DNA from: Symbiodinium natans
Lineage: Eukaryota; Sar; Dinophyceae; Suessiales; Symbiodiniaceae
Assembly: GCA_905221605.1 (NCBI GenBank)
Contig: CAJNDS010000824.1
Location: forward strand, 451,001 to 515,000
DNA length: 64,000 nt
Direction of reading: 5' to 3'
This document shows positions 56,901 through 64,000 of the stretch, one piece after another. A program made the position numbers and the translations under genes. Below the pieces are notes generated by a model, which was not told the DNA's origin, ran no database searches, and saw only the letters and a program-made list of their open reading frames with translations. Positions within the stretch are counted from its first letter, which is position 1; every line of letters begins with the position of its first letter.

Positions 56901-59900
56901 GTCTGGGGTTTCGGGGTGGTAGAAAGGGCTGGGCGTTCAGGGCTTCTTGCTTGTCCTGTGTCCTAAGTGAACTGCAGGCCAACCTTATGGCATGTATGCA
57001 GGGATCCTCCACTCAGAATTAGCAGAGGCTCAGGGTTTAGGGTTTAGAGTTTAGGTTTTAGGGTAGTTTAGGCTTTAGGGTATAGGGTTTAGGGTTGAGG
57101 GGTAGCCAGGGCCTGCCGGCTTTGGAGCATCTGGACCTCAGCTGCTTCGCCACGGCAGCCTCCGATGCGGGGGCGGCGGCGCTGGCAGCCAAGCCCTCCG
57201 GCCCTTTTGGGGTTTATAGGTCGTTTAGGGTTTAGGGTTTAGGGTTAGGGTTTCGACTGTAAGAAAAAGGGGGAACATCCCAATCTGGGGGGCTTTAGGC
57301 TCTTGGGGGTTCAGAGTGTGCAGGGTTTTGGGTGGAAGGTTTAGGGTATCCTAAGCCCATGAAACCTTGCGCCATACTCTCCTACAAAAGCTGCCTCCTT
57401 TTTGTGTCCTGCTATGCCGGCTAAACTGGCTGACCGTAGGGGCAGAGGGCTGTAGAGTGTTTATGCAGGGGCCTAAGCCCGAAACCCTAAACCCTAAACC
57501 CTAAACCCTAAACCCTAAACCCTAAACCCTAAACCCTTTTTGGGTTTGGGGCTCTTCCTCTTCGAGGTTGCCAACGACTCTGAGAGGCTTTGCTCTGGAC
57601 CTGCGGAGCACGCGTCCTGCCTCCATGGGTGCGCAGCTCTTTTAGGGGGCACACCCCCCTTACACCCTAAACCCTAAACCCTAAACCCTAAACCCTAAAC
57701 CCTAAACCCTAAACCCTAAACCCTAAACCCTAAACCCTAAACCCTAAAAACCCTAAACCCGCTGTAGCATCCGAGCCCGAAGTTGCTCCAGAAAAGGAGT
57801 CTGAGCTTTTGGATAGCCCTGGGAAGTATGGGCTTTGTAGGGCTTGGGCATTTTTTGAGTCATAGGCCAAAGTACAGGGTTCTGGCTCATAGTTCAGGGG
57901 CTGAGGGTTTAGGGTTAAGGGTTTAGGGTTTATGGTTCAGGTGCTATTGAGGGTTTATAGAGGCCTGCTGCTTCAGGGTTGTGGGAGTTCTGTTGGTTTC
58001 CAGTTTCGGGGGGCCCTAGTTGGCTGAGCGGGTGGTGCTACGACTATGACACTTGCAGGACAGTCAGCTTCGGACCCCCCCAACAAATTGCAGCTAAAAC
58101 CTTGCAAACCCTAGTATAGGAGTCGGAATAAATACTAATAGTATTCCTTTCTGGTCCCGTTTTAGTTTTCTACAATAACCCCCCCCCCCCCCCCCCCAAA
58201 CCCAATTCTAGTTATTCAGGCCCGATATCAAACCCTAAACCCGCTTGGGGACGTTTCTGGCCTGATATGGGCTCAGGTGAACTCAGGATGACTGCAGGAA
58301 GTTCTCCAATATCAGAAGGTACTTAAAAAGGGTTTAGGGTTAGGGTTTAGGGTACCCACACATTTACGAAAGTTCTAGATGAGGGTTCGCCTCACAGCAG
58401 CCTTTCGCACCTTTCACAACTTGGTTGCCCTTCGTGAGAAGGACCCCTTCAAAATCGGTTCCCTCATTCCCCAAAAAGAAGCAGAGGAACGTCACCGCAG
58501 TGGGAATTTCCACCCTGGCCGCGCATGTGCCCGAAGGGACCGACCTCATGTGGCGTCTCGACTTGCTTGATTTGGGGTTAACAGTAGTGTCAACCCCCAC
58601 CATATGATTCCCTCATAAACCACTAGGAACCCGAGATATTGTCCCAGGAGGACCTTTAGGTCAACCCCCCACATCTTCATGGGAGTATATCTTGGGCCCC
58701 TAAGGTTGCAGGGACCTTTTGTTAACGATCCTCGAACGGAATATTTAAGGATCATGTTCGGAGTATATTACGGGAACATCCTCAGGAACCCCAAGTGTGA
58801 CTCTCTTGATTCTAAGAGATAGTTGCTGCTCCCTTAGTATGGGCCTTTAAAAGGGTACCCTTTATATACCCTACACAAAGTAAGGGGCCCATGCACCAGA
58901 ATCCTCTAAAGGAGGTTATAGGGACGATATTCAGGGCCCATGAAACCTAGCCTAATCGGAGGAACCCTAAACCCTAAACCCTGAACCCTAAACCCTGAAC
59001 CCTAAACCCTAAACCCTAAATAGGGTTTGGGGTGCTTGTACCCCTGAAAAAAACCCGCGCTCCCTTCTTGCCCAAGGAGATTCCCGAAAGGCGACGGGCT
59101 CAGCAACGTCGAGCTCAGCAGCCTGACCGAACTGCGGGCTTGGCAGGACAGGGGGCTACAGGCCCTAAAAACATGCCCGAAACCCTAAGCCCAAAGCCCA
59201 AAACCCAAAACCCAAACCCTAAACCCTAGCAAAACCCACACAATACACCCCCAAATAGATTCTGAGAGAGGAGTCCGCCCCCGAGCCGCTGCCGGCACCG
59301 TCGCCCTCCCTGGCAGGGCCACCTGCGCGGGCGCTGCGCGCCAAGGCGAAGGCCATGGCTTGGGGTTCGGGGTTTAGGGCAGTTTAGGGTTTAGGGTTTA
59401 GGATTTAGGGTTTAGGAGTTAGGGTTTAGGGTTTAGGATTTAGGGTATAGGATTTAGGGTTTAGGGTTTAGGGTCTAGGGTTGGGGCTCTTCCAAAGCCT
59501 TTTGTTGACCCGACTTGTCGAGTCGTGGATTTTGGCCTCTTGGTCCTCGAAGCCTTACAGGTTGGGATGTTCCTCCTTATCCTAACATTCCTTAACAGGG
59601 ATTCTAATAGGGGTACTATAATGAATAATCCCTCTTTAAGGACAGTTAGTACCATCCCAATTTACAGGGTTTAGCAGCTCCTTAGCAGCCTTAGCCATTA
59701 GCTGAAACAAATAAAAGGAACTGCGCAAGCCTAAAAATAAGACAAGAACATCAAGGCTTGAAGCAGCTTTAAGGCTCAAATTTGTCAAACCTGACCCTAA
59801 ACCCTAAACTTGGAGTTCTAAACCCTAAGCCCTAAACCCCACAAACCCTAAACTCGGATCCCTAAACCCCCAGTGATGGTGCCTGAGCTAGGCAAAGCCC

Positions 59901-59933
59901 CGAGCCTCCTCGCGTGGCAGCAGCGGCAAGTGA
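48866..59933 (+). CDS. Leucine-rich-repeat protein, multi-exon (ITDAG/F-box-LRR-like repeats)
   Basis: Repeats of about 28 residues of the form LxxLxLxxCxxITDAGLxxLA, as in AMN1/FBXL-type or RNI-like LRR proteins; such solenoids bind other proteins. Exons: 48866-48941 (LTDMAELSDELLVSLAPTL), 50151-50204 (LTLHLTRCMKITDAGLQ), about 51124-51197 (weak; LKPGTISIDMRLM), 52042-52102 (GCREITDEGVKAVAE), 52993-53070 (AAELRILALRDNPKLQ), about 54142-54226 (CRQVTDAGVKFLAARIPKK), 54581-about 54626 (CLHIGEEAAIALGR), 56197-56229 (VSDQGLTSLAE, 33 nt), 57110-57200 (GLPALEHLDLSCFA), 57587-57628 (ALDLRSTRPASMG), 59091-59146 (NVELSSLTELRAWQ), 59271-59351 (Pro/Ala-rich linker ending RAKAK) and 59892-59930, stop TGA 59931-59933, a basic Ser-rich tail. 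From 56197 on all joins are in phase. At least one exon seems missing between 54.6 and 56.2 kb. The true start is unknown; ATG 48025 (Met-Ala-Glu-Pro-Thr) is one option. A GTGAGC donor at 59929 could instead splice in phase to 61444, extending the protein. Confidence 0.65.
49189..49260 (+). repeat. CCCTAAA array (10 units)
   Basis: Perfect heptamers in the intron between the first two LRR exons found. Confidence 0.95.
49402..49509. repeat. Introner-like element, family B (B6)
   Basis: GGGATGTCCTCCTTGTACCAACAGTCC to GGATCTGTTAGTATAAGGGGAAC; the right terminus is slightly altered (AAACCCA for ATCCCA). Confidence 0.8.
49981..50070 (+). repeat. CT microsatellite
   Basis: ACACAC then long CTCTCT tract; not coding. 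Confidence 0.9.
50237..50323. repeat. Introner-like element, family B (B7)
   Basis: Complete and compact: GGGATGTTCCCGTCATCATAG to TTAGTGTAAGGGGGAACATCCCA. It starts 33 bases after the donor of exon 50151-50204. Confidence 0.85.
51971..52041. repeat. Introner-like element, family E (E3), forming a splice acceptor
   Basis: TTTGAGGGTACTTAAACCCCATAAGGAATAA to ATACGATCCCAACCATGAGCTAG. The terminal CTAG is the acceptor of exon 52042-52102, so the element's end is the intron's end. Confidence 0.75.
52225..52282 (+). repeat. CCCTAAA array (8 units)
   Basis: Perfect heptamers, here in the 5' half of its intron: an exception to the usual polarity. Confidence 0.95.
53189..53263. repeat. Introner-like element, family C (C5)
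   Basis: GGGGGTTTCCGAAAATAGGAGG to AGGGGTACCCCTATTTTTGGGAGATCCCC; a short copy with strong arms. Confidence 0.75.
53880..54105. repeat. AT-rich microsatellite region
   Basis: A TA tract followed by ATAGAT/AAATAT repeats, just 5' of LRR exon 54142-54226. Confidence 0.85.
54646..54736. repeat. Introner-like element, family C (C6)
   Basis: GGGGGCGTTTAGTCTTTAGGGCACCCC to GGGTGCCCCTATTTCCGGAACCCCCC. It starts about 20 bases after exon 54581-54626. Confidence 0.7.
54740..55440. other. Intronic stretch without assigned exon
   Basis: T-rich then A-rich sequence with a GT microsatellite at 54988-55005 and short A-runs at 55267-55300. A patch at 55395-55440 is weakly exon-like. One LRR exon is expected between 54.63 and 56.2 kb but I could not identify it. 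Confidence 0.4.
55512..55621. repeat. Introner-like element, family A (A8)
   Basis: CCCTAAGGGTCCATGTACC to AAGGTACATGGACCCTTAGGG, with the full core ACTTGGGCCTTAAAGTACTT...GGCCCAAGTA. The cleanest family A copy; it is inserted right after a TTTAGGG array. Confidence 0.9.
55723..55793 (+). repeat. CCCTAAA array (10 units)
   Basis: Perfect heptamers. With the TTTAGGG array at 55458-55510 it brackets element A8. Confidence 0.95.
56037..56112 (+). repeat. CCCTAAA array (10-11 units)
   Basis: Perfect heptamers, 85 bases before the 33-nt exon at 56197. Confidence 0.95.
56721..56792. repeat. Introner-like element, family E (E4)
   Basis: AAATTTAACGGTACTTAAACTCAGTAAGGAATGG to GATACTATCCCAACCATGAACTAG; full family E order, ends in CTAG like E3, but no exon follows here. 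Confidence 0.8.
57257..57282. repeat. Family B solo right end (B8)
   Basis: ACTGTAAGAAAAAGGGGGAACATCCCA without any left half. Confidence 0.6.
57664..57765 (+). repeat. CCCTAAA array (14 units)
   Basis: Perfect except one CCCTAAAAA near the right end; 35 bases after the donor at 57628, hence reversed relative to the usual polarity. Confidence 0.95.
57780..59090. other. Long intron of the LRR gene
   Basis: An acidic exon-like patch after TGTAG at 57768-57835 (Ala-Ser-Glu-Pro-Glu-Val-Ala-Pro-Glu-Lys-Glu) is skipped because exons on each side already join in phase. A poly-C run lies at 58180-58197. Frames at 58364-58607 overlap on both strands and match nothing known. Confidence 0.4.
59574..59659. 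repeat. Introner-like element, family B (B9)
   Basis: GGGATGTTCCTCCTTATCCTAACATTCC to TTAAGGACAGTTAGTACCATCCCA; the right arm has lost its G-run. Confidence 0.75.
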
Positions 59934-60244
59934 GCCCTCCTCCGCGCAAGGGAGTGCTGATGGGGTCAGAATCTTGAGGTGCAGGGTTGAGGGTTTAGGG
60001 TTTAGGGTTTAGGGTAAGGGCTTAGGCTTTAGGGTTTAGGGGTTAGAGTGGTATTGTTTTGGTAGTTCATGTGTAATCATTGGGGCTCCGATATTCGCGC
60101 TGTAGGGATACCCTAATACCACAACTTCTTGTGCATCCCTGCACATTTGAGGTAGTTAGGTTTCTGCATGTCCCTAGCTAAGAAACTGTATATAAATTTG
60201 ATGTATATCTTGGTACTTTAAAACGTGCCCTTCATATAATCCAT

Positions 60245-60355
60245 GGGGTCCATGTATCCTGCTAGTATATACTTGCGGCTTGGGCCTACAGGGGTTCCTA
60301 TACAGAAGCTCTAGGGGCCCAAGTATGTACTACATAGGTACATGGAGCCTTAGCG
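60245..60355. repeat. Introner-like element, family A (A9)
   Basis: GGGGTCCATGTATCCTGCTAG to TACATAGGTACATGGAGCCTTAG; more diverged than A8 but full length. Confidence 0.75.
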
Positions 60356-61084
60356 TATAGCACGGTAAGCCCAGAGGGTTTCTCTCACCGAAGTCGGCAC
60401 CATATGGAGGACTCGTTCTTCCGGCTTGCAGGTTCAGGGTTTAGGGTTTAGGGTTTAGGATTTAGTCTTCGGGGCAGTCACCCTAACTTCCTTCGGCCCG
60501 TCAGATACGAACATTCAGCTCGCTTGGGCTGGCATCGATGTCTTGCTTAGGGTTGAGGGACGTTTGGGCGTATGCGGGTTTAGGGGTTAGGGTTTAGGGT
60601 TTTAGGCTTGAGTTGCAGAAGCTGAGGAGCTGTGTCCTGCTGTATACCCTAGGCCGCGCAGCTGTAAAACAGACCTGCCTGGCCCTGCTGTGACGAATCC
60701 TGGCAAAGGTTTTTAAGGCCAGTCTGACCGTGGCAAGCCATGCTCAGGGAGCAAAAACCGAAGCCAGAAAGACCACTATGGCATTTACGCTTCCAGGGTT
60801 GAAGGGTTTACCCTAAACCCTAAACCCGAAGACTAAACCCTCTCAGGTTTGAGAGCACTGGGCTTCCTGGGTCACATTCAGGGTTCGAAGCAGCATGTGT
60901 AGGTGTGGGGTTTTAGAGTCATGTTTAGGGTTTTGGGTTTCGGGGTTAGGGTTTAGGGCTCTGGGTTTCTTTTGGGGGGGTTGGGAATCATTTGAAGGCT
61001 TTGTTTGGTTCAGGGTGATTTTGGGGTGTGGGGGTTGAGGTTCTGTGCCTTCCTGCCTCGGCGCGCAGGTGCCGGCCATCGTGG

Positions 61085-61185
61085 CGGAAGGGATGAGGCT
61101 GGGGAGGGGTGAGGGGGGAAGGGGGGGGGGGGAGGTGGGTGGGGGGGGGAGGTGGGTGGGGGGGAGGAGGGGAGGGAGGTTGATC
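61085..61185 (+). repeat. G-rich low-complexity tract
   Basis: Runs of GGGAGG/GGTGGG, quadruplex-prone; it is the source of a proline-rich frame on the other strand that is not protein. Confidence 0.85.
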
Positions 61186-61443
61186 TAAACTGGGGTTAGG
61201 GTTAAGTTGAGACGCCAACATGAATCAAGGGCAGCGCGGTGGCAGGCTCATTGTACTTCAGAGAAGAACCAACCCGAACCCTGAGCCTTCACCCCACCCT
61301 AAACCCTAAACCGTCTAACCCTATAACCCTAAACCCCAAACCCTAAACCTTAAACCCACCACAAACCCTAAACCCTAAACCCTAAGCCTTAAACCCTAAA
61401 CCCTAAGCCCTACAAGCCCTAGACCCTCAGCCCTGAGCAGCAG

Positions 61444-61500
61444 GTTCTCTGGGCAGCTCCGGAGCAGCCTGCCGCCGCTGGACCCGATGTGCGCCAGCGC
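61444..61500 (+). CDS. Exon candidate, possible 3' extension of the LRR gene
   Basis: GCAG/G acceptor after CCCTAAA words; frame Phe-Ser-Gly-Gln-Leu-Arg-Ser-Ser-Leu-Pro-Pro-Leu-Asp-Pro. Fits in phase if the donor at 59929 is used, adding this after ...Gly-Lys. The donor is unclear (GC at about 61491 or 61499). Confidence 0.4.
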
Positions 61501-61810
61501 ATGCTTTCCCTTCCTGGATTCCTTGGGGACCCTAAACCCTAAACCCCAAACCCTAAACCCAAGAAGGGATTTAGGGTTCAGGGTTTAGGGTTAGAGGGTT
61601 ACAGGGTTATTAGGGTTATAGGGTTATAAGGGTTTAGGGTTTGGGGTTTAGGGTGGCCGATGTACCTTAAGGTTGGCCTTTGGTTTAAGTACGCACTTTC
61701 CTTATCTTGAGCCTATAACCCCCCCCCCCCCCCGTACCAACACTTCTCAAAGGGGTTTGCAAAGGCCAACCCGGTGAATGAACAAACGGGGTTTGCAGGT
61801 GCCATGGTAT

Positions 61811-61926
61811 CCCAAAGGGTCCTTGTACCCATATAGCACGGCCCAAACATGTGCCCTAAAACCCTAAACTCTGCACCCTACACCCAAACCCTAAACCCTA
61901 AAACATGGACACATGGACCCTCAGGG
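61811..61926. repeat. Family A element with heptamer-replaced core (A10)
   Basis: CCCAAAGGGTCCTTGTACC at the left and ACACATGGACCCTCAGGG at the right, but most of the core is CCCTAAA-type units instead of the family A core. Confidence 0.65.
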
Positions 61927-61989
61927 TATAGGGCTTACAATCCAACTCCAGGGTTCAGTGCAGCAAAGCTGAACCTCCCGGATCCCTAA

Positions 61990-62190
61990 ACCCTAAAGCC
62001 AGAGCCTAAACCCTAAACCAAAAACCCTAAACCCTAAACCCTGGACCCTAAACCCTAAACCCTAAACCCTGGACCCTAAACCCTAAACCCTAAACCCTAA
62101 ACCCTAAACCCTAAACCTAAAACCTAAACCCTAAACTTTCCTAAACCCTAAACCCTAAACCTAAAACCCTAAACCCTAAACCCTAAACCT
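61990..62190 (+). repeat. CCCTAAA array region (over 20 units)
   Basis: Mostly CCCTAAA, with CCTAAAA and CCCTGGA variants; the most irregular of the long arrays. Confidence 0.9.
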
Positions 62191-62599
62191 TTTCCCAAGC
62201 CCCAGAGAAACCAAGGTTCGAACCCCCGAGAAGCCACCAAACTTTCCCAGGGTCACCCCCCTTGCAAGCCAAGGGCCTTGTGGGGCGAATCTGGTCGGCT
62301 CTCTAAGGTAAGGTCTCTGTATTGGCCCCTGTGTCAACACAGCCCCTTAATCTCAATCTAGTCTCCCAAAAAGGGGATGGCATTTTCGCATCTGTGAGTT
62401 CCTTGGGGAGGGGGGGCTTGCTTTGCAAGTGCTCTCTATATAGGCCCCCCAAAAAGCAGCCCCTAGCACAATTGTCTTCCCAAGCGGTCGTGATTTTGTT
62501 TGCCAGTGGGGCGTTAGTTCACATGAATCATGAAAGCACCCGAAACCCTAAACCCTAAACCCTAAACCCATCTCCCCCTGGAGCCTCCCAGAAATTCCA

Positions 62600-62660
62600 A
62601 AAATGCAAAGCGGAGAGCCTCGCCAGGCTGTTCTTCACCCTTACGCCCCCGTTCTTGCGA
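62600..62660 (+). CDS. Exon candidate, orphan
   Basis: CCCAG followed by Lys-Phe-Gln-Lys-Cys-Lys-Ala-Glu-Ser-Leu-Ala-Arg-Leu-Phe-Phe-Thr-Leu-Thr-Pro. The start is near 62592 and the donor unclear. It could belong to the LRR gene or to the next gene beyond the window. Confidence 0.3.
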
Positions 62661-62760
62661 GCACCTGGTGGGGAGGTGCCCCTATGTCTGGGAACTTTTT
62701 GGTTTCTGCACCCTAAACCCTAAACCCTTCCTTTTTTTGGTTTGGGGCTTCGGTGTAGGG

Positions 62761-62763
<3 letters not shown>

Positions 62764-62796
<33 letters not shown>

Positions 62797-62797
62797 G
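62764..62797 (+). repeat. Homopolymer G run (about 33 G)
   Basis: The longest homopolymer in the window; the length may be an assembly estimate. Confidence 0.85.
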
Positions 62798-62799
62798 GG

Positions 62800-64000
62800 G
62801 GCGGTTGTCCAGCCTGTTTGGGGGGATTCCTGCAGGTGCTTAAACAAAAGGGGTCAACTAGGGCAGACAGCCGATGGAGAGACCTTGGCATGAAGAGAAG
62901 ATCATGGTTTTCCCTACTACCCCCCTCCATGCTACCCCCCGAGGTTCCCACCTTAAATAACCTTAGTGAAGCTTAAGTATCCCTAAATACCTCGATTATG
63001 GGGGCAACCTGCGGGGGGGGGGGGTAGTATATAGGGGGGTAGTAGGGGAATCGATGAGAAGAAGCGCCCATGCTTCGAATTTTGAATTGGGACCGGATAC
63101 ACTCTTACTACGGTAATCCCTTACTACGGAATCGGAACCATACACACTTTTGGGCTTCATTTGGTCCGTAGCTTACTTAGCCCACAGTTGCACTTTAAAC
63201 TTTTTGGGTTTCCTTATTGAGTAGGAGTACTCAAGTTTAACCTCAAAAAACCCTAAACCCTAAACCCTATAAACCCTAAACCCTTGCTTTTTTGGAGAAG
63301 TAAGTTGAGGTACATGTGGATTCAGGCACCTGATGTGCCCTTGATGCCAGGGGTTTTCCATGCTTCGGCTTAAAAACCCTAAACCCTAAACCCTAAACCC
63401 TAAACCTTTAGTGTATCTGCTGGAAGTCTGAGATGAAGCGCGGCAAAGACGGCACACACTTATCTTGTGCCCATGTCCACTTCTGAAATCTTGTAAACCC
63501 GAAACCCTAAACCCTAAACCGTAAACCCATCAATCATCTTCTGGTTGTGCAGGCAAAGGTAAGAGTGAACAGTTCCCTCCTCTTCGGCAGGTCCACGCAG
63601 CCTCGGCGCACGCGCCTCAGGAGTCTGGAAGCTGGGGCTTAGACCCTATGAGGCATGTATTAAGTACATTATGAACATTTTGCTATATTGTATGTGATGG
63701 TACATTTATACATTATGACATATTTTGGTATATTATATGTTATAGTACAATATTCTCAATACGACATATGCCTTTTTGGATATCAGATACGGCCCAAACC
63801 CTGAGTCCAGCATGGCCAAAAAAAGTTCCCGGCCCTCAACCCAAAACTTGAATGGGCCCAGGTAAACTGCCTTCACCTTCGACCCTAACAACATTCCAAG
63901 CCTTTGTTTGAGGTTTGAGGCTTGAGGTTTGAGCATTTGGGGTTTAAGGTTCAGGGTTAAGGGTTAATGGTTAAACGTGACTCAGGGTCTACAACTGGCT
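62800..64000. other. Right end of window, no gene assigned
   Basis: CCCTAAA tracts at 63248-63282, 63376-63410 and 63497-63526; a possible exon after GGCAG at 63592 (Ser-Thr-Gln-Pro-Arg-Arg-Thr or Val-His-Ala-Ala-Ser-Ala-His) and TATATT-type repeats at 63650-63760. Nothing can be named. Confidence 0.45.

Noticed and set aside
57768-57835. Acidic exon of the LRR gene
   Set aside because: Neighbouring exons 57587-57628 and 59091-59146 already join in phase and make sense together, and no AG/G acceptor is present; it might still be an alternative exon.
60988-61221. Proline-rich reverse-strand protein
   Set aside because: Derives only from the G-rich tract at 61085-61185; no coding character outside it.
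62668-62976. Polyglycine / polyproline frames
   Set aside because: Built on a homopolymer G run; length of the run is itself uncertain.

Overview
The window looks like nuclear DNA of a dinoflagellate (core dinoflagellate, possibly Symbiodiniaceae or a relative; the species cannot be told from the sequence). Four things point there. Several hundred interstitial copies of the heptamer TTTAGGG/CCCTAAA occur. Exons are tiny (33-130 nt) and lie in introns of hundreds to thousands of bases. Splice donors are often GC or GA as well as GT, and almost every acceptor is AG followed by G. The recognisable genes all run on the + strand, closely spaced. Almost no long open reading frame is a gene by itself: the proteins appear only when short exons are joined in phase.

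Layout. 1-5 kb: a tandem duplication of about 2.5 kb; each unit starts with a small reading frame with an MGCAAG N-terminus (a myristoylation-type start), followed by a conserved block, AT microsatellites and a sub-repeat present three times. 5-18 kb: dispersed, phase-plausible exons of one or more unrecognised + strand genes, separated by telomere-like arrays. 18-21.6 kb: mostly non-coding, with a diverged ~330 bp direct repeat. About 24.0-37.98 kb: a multi-exon gene for a protein of the protist/dinoflagellate SHxW...WVCAYA...LVLDxxATPFRRIWC type (TIR/HET-like in look, function unknown). 38.17-47.50 kb: a complete 11-exon gene for a GT1 (sterol/UDP-sugar) glycosyltransferase of 435 residues; all exons join in phase. 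48.87-59.93 kb (perhaps on to 61.5 kb): a multi-exon leucine-rich-repeat protein with ITDAG-type repeats. 61.5-64 kb: arrays, G-runs and one or two orphan exon candidates.

The most interesting content is in the introns. (1) Telomere-type arrays tend to be TTTAGGG-oriented just after an exon and CCCTAAA-oriented just before the next, so an intron could fold back on itself; in several cases the GT of GTTTAGGG fits as the donor itself. (2) At least five families of short (70-130 bp) inverted-repeat elements recur, each with its own terminal motif, many abutting splice sites; they look like introner elements. (3) Donor and acceptor junctions share 3-6 nt of identical sequence (for example AGGCCA, AGGACC, AAGGCT), like target-site duplications. 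(4) Two short direct duplications flank small CCCTAAA tracts, one of them at the start of an exon. Together these suggest a genome where heptamer tracts and introners both helped make the present exon-intron structure. All family assignments are by eye; no search was run.
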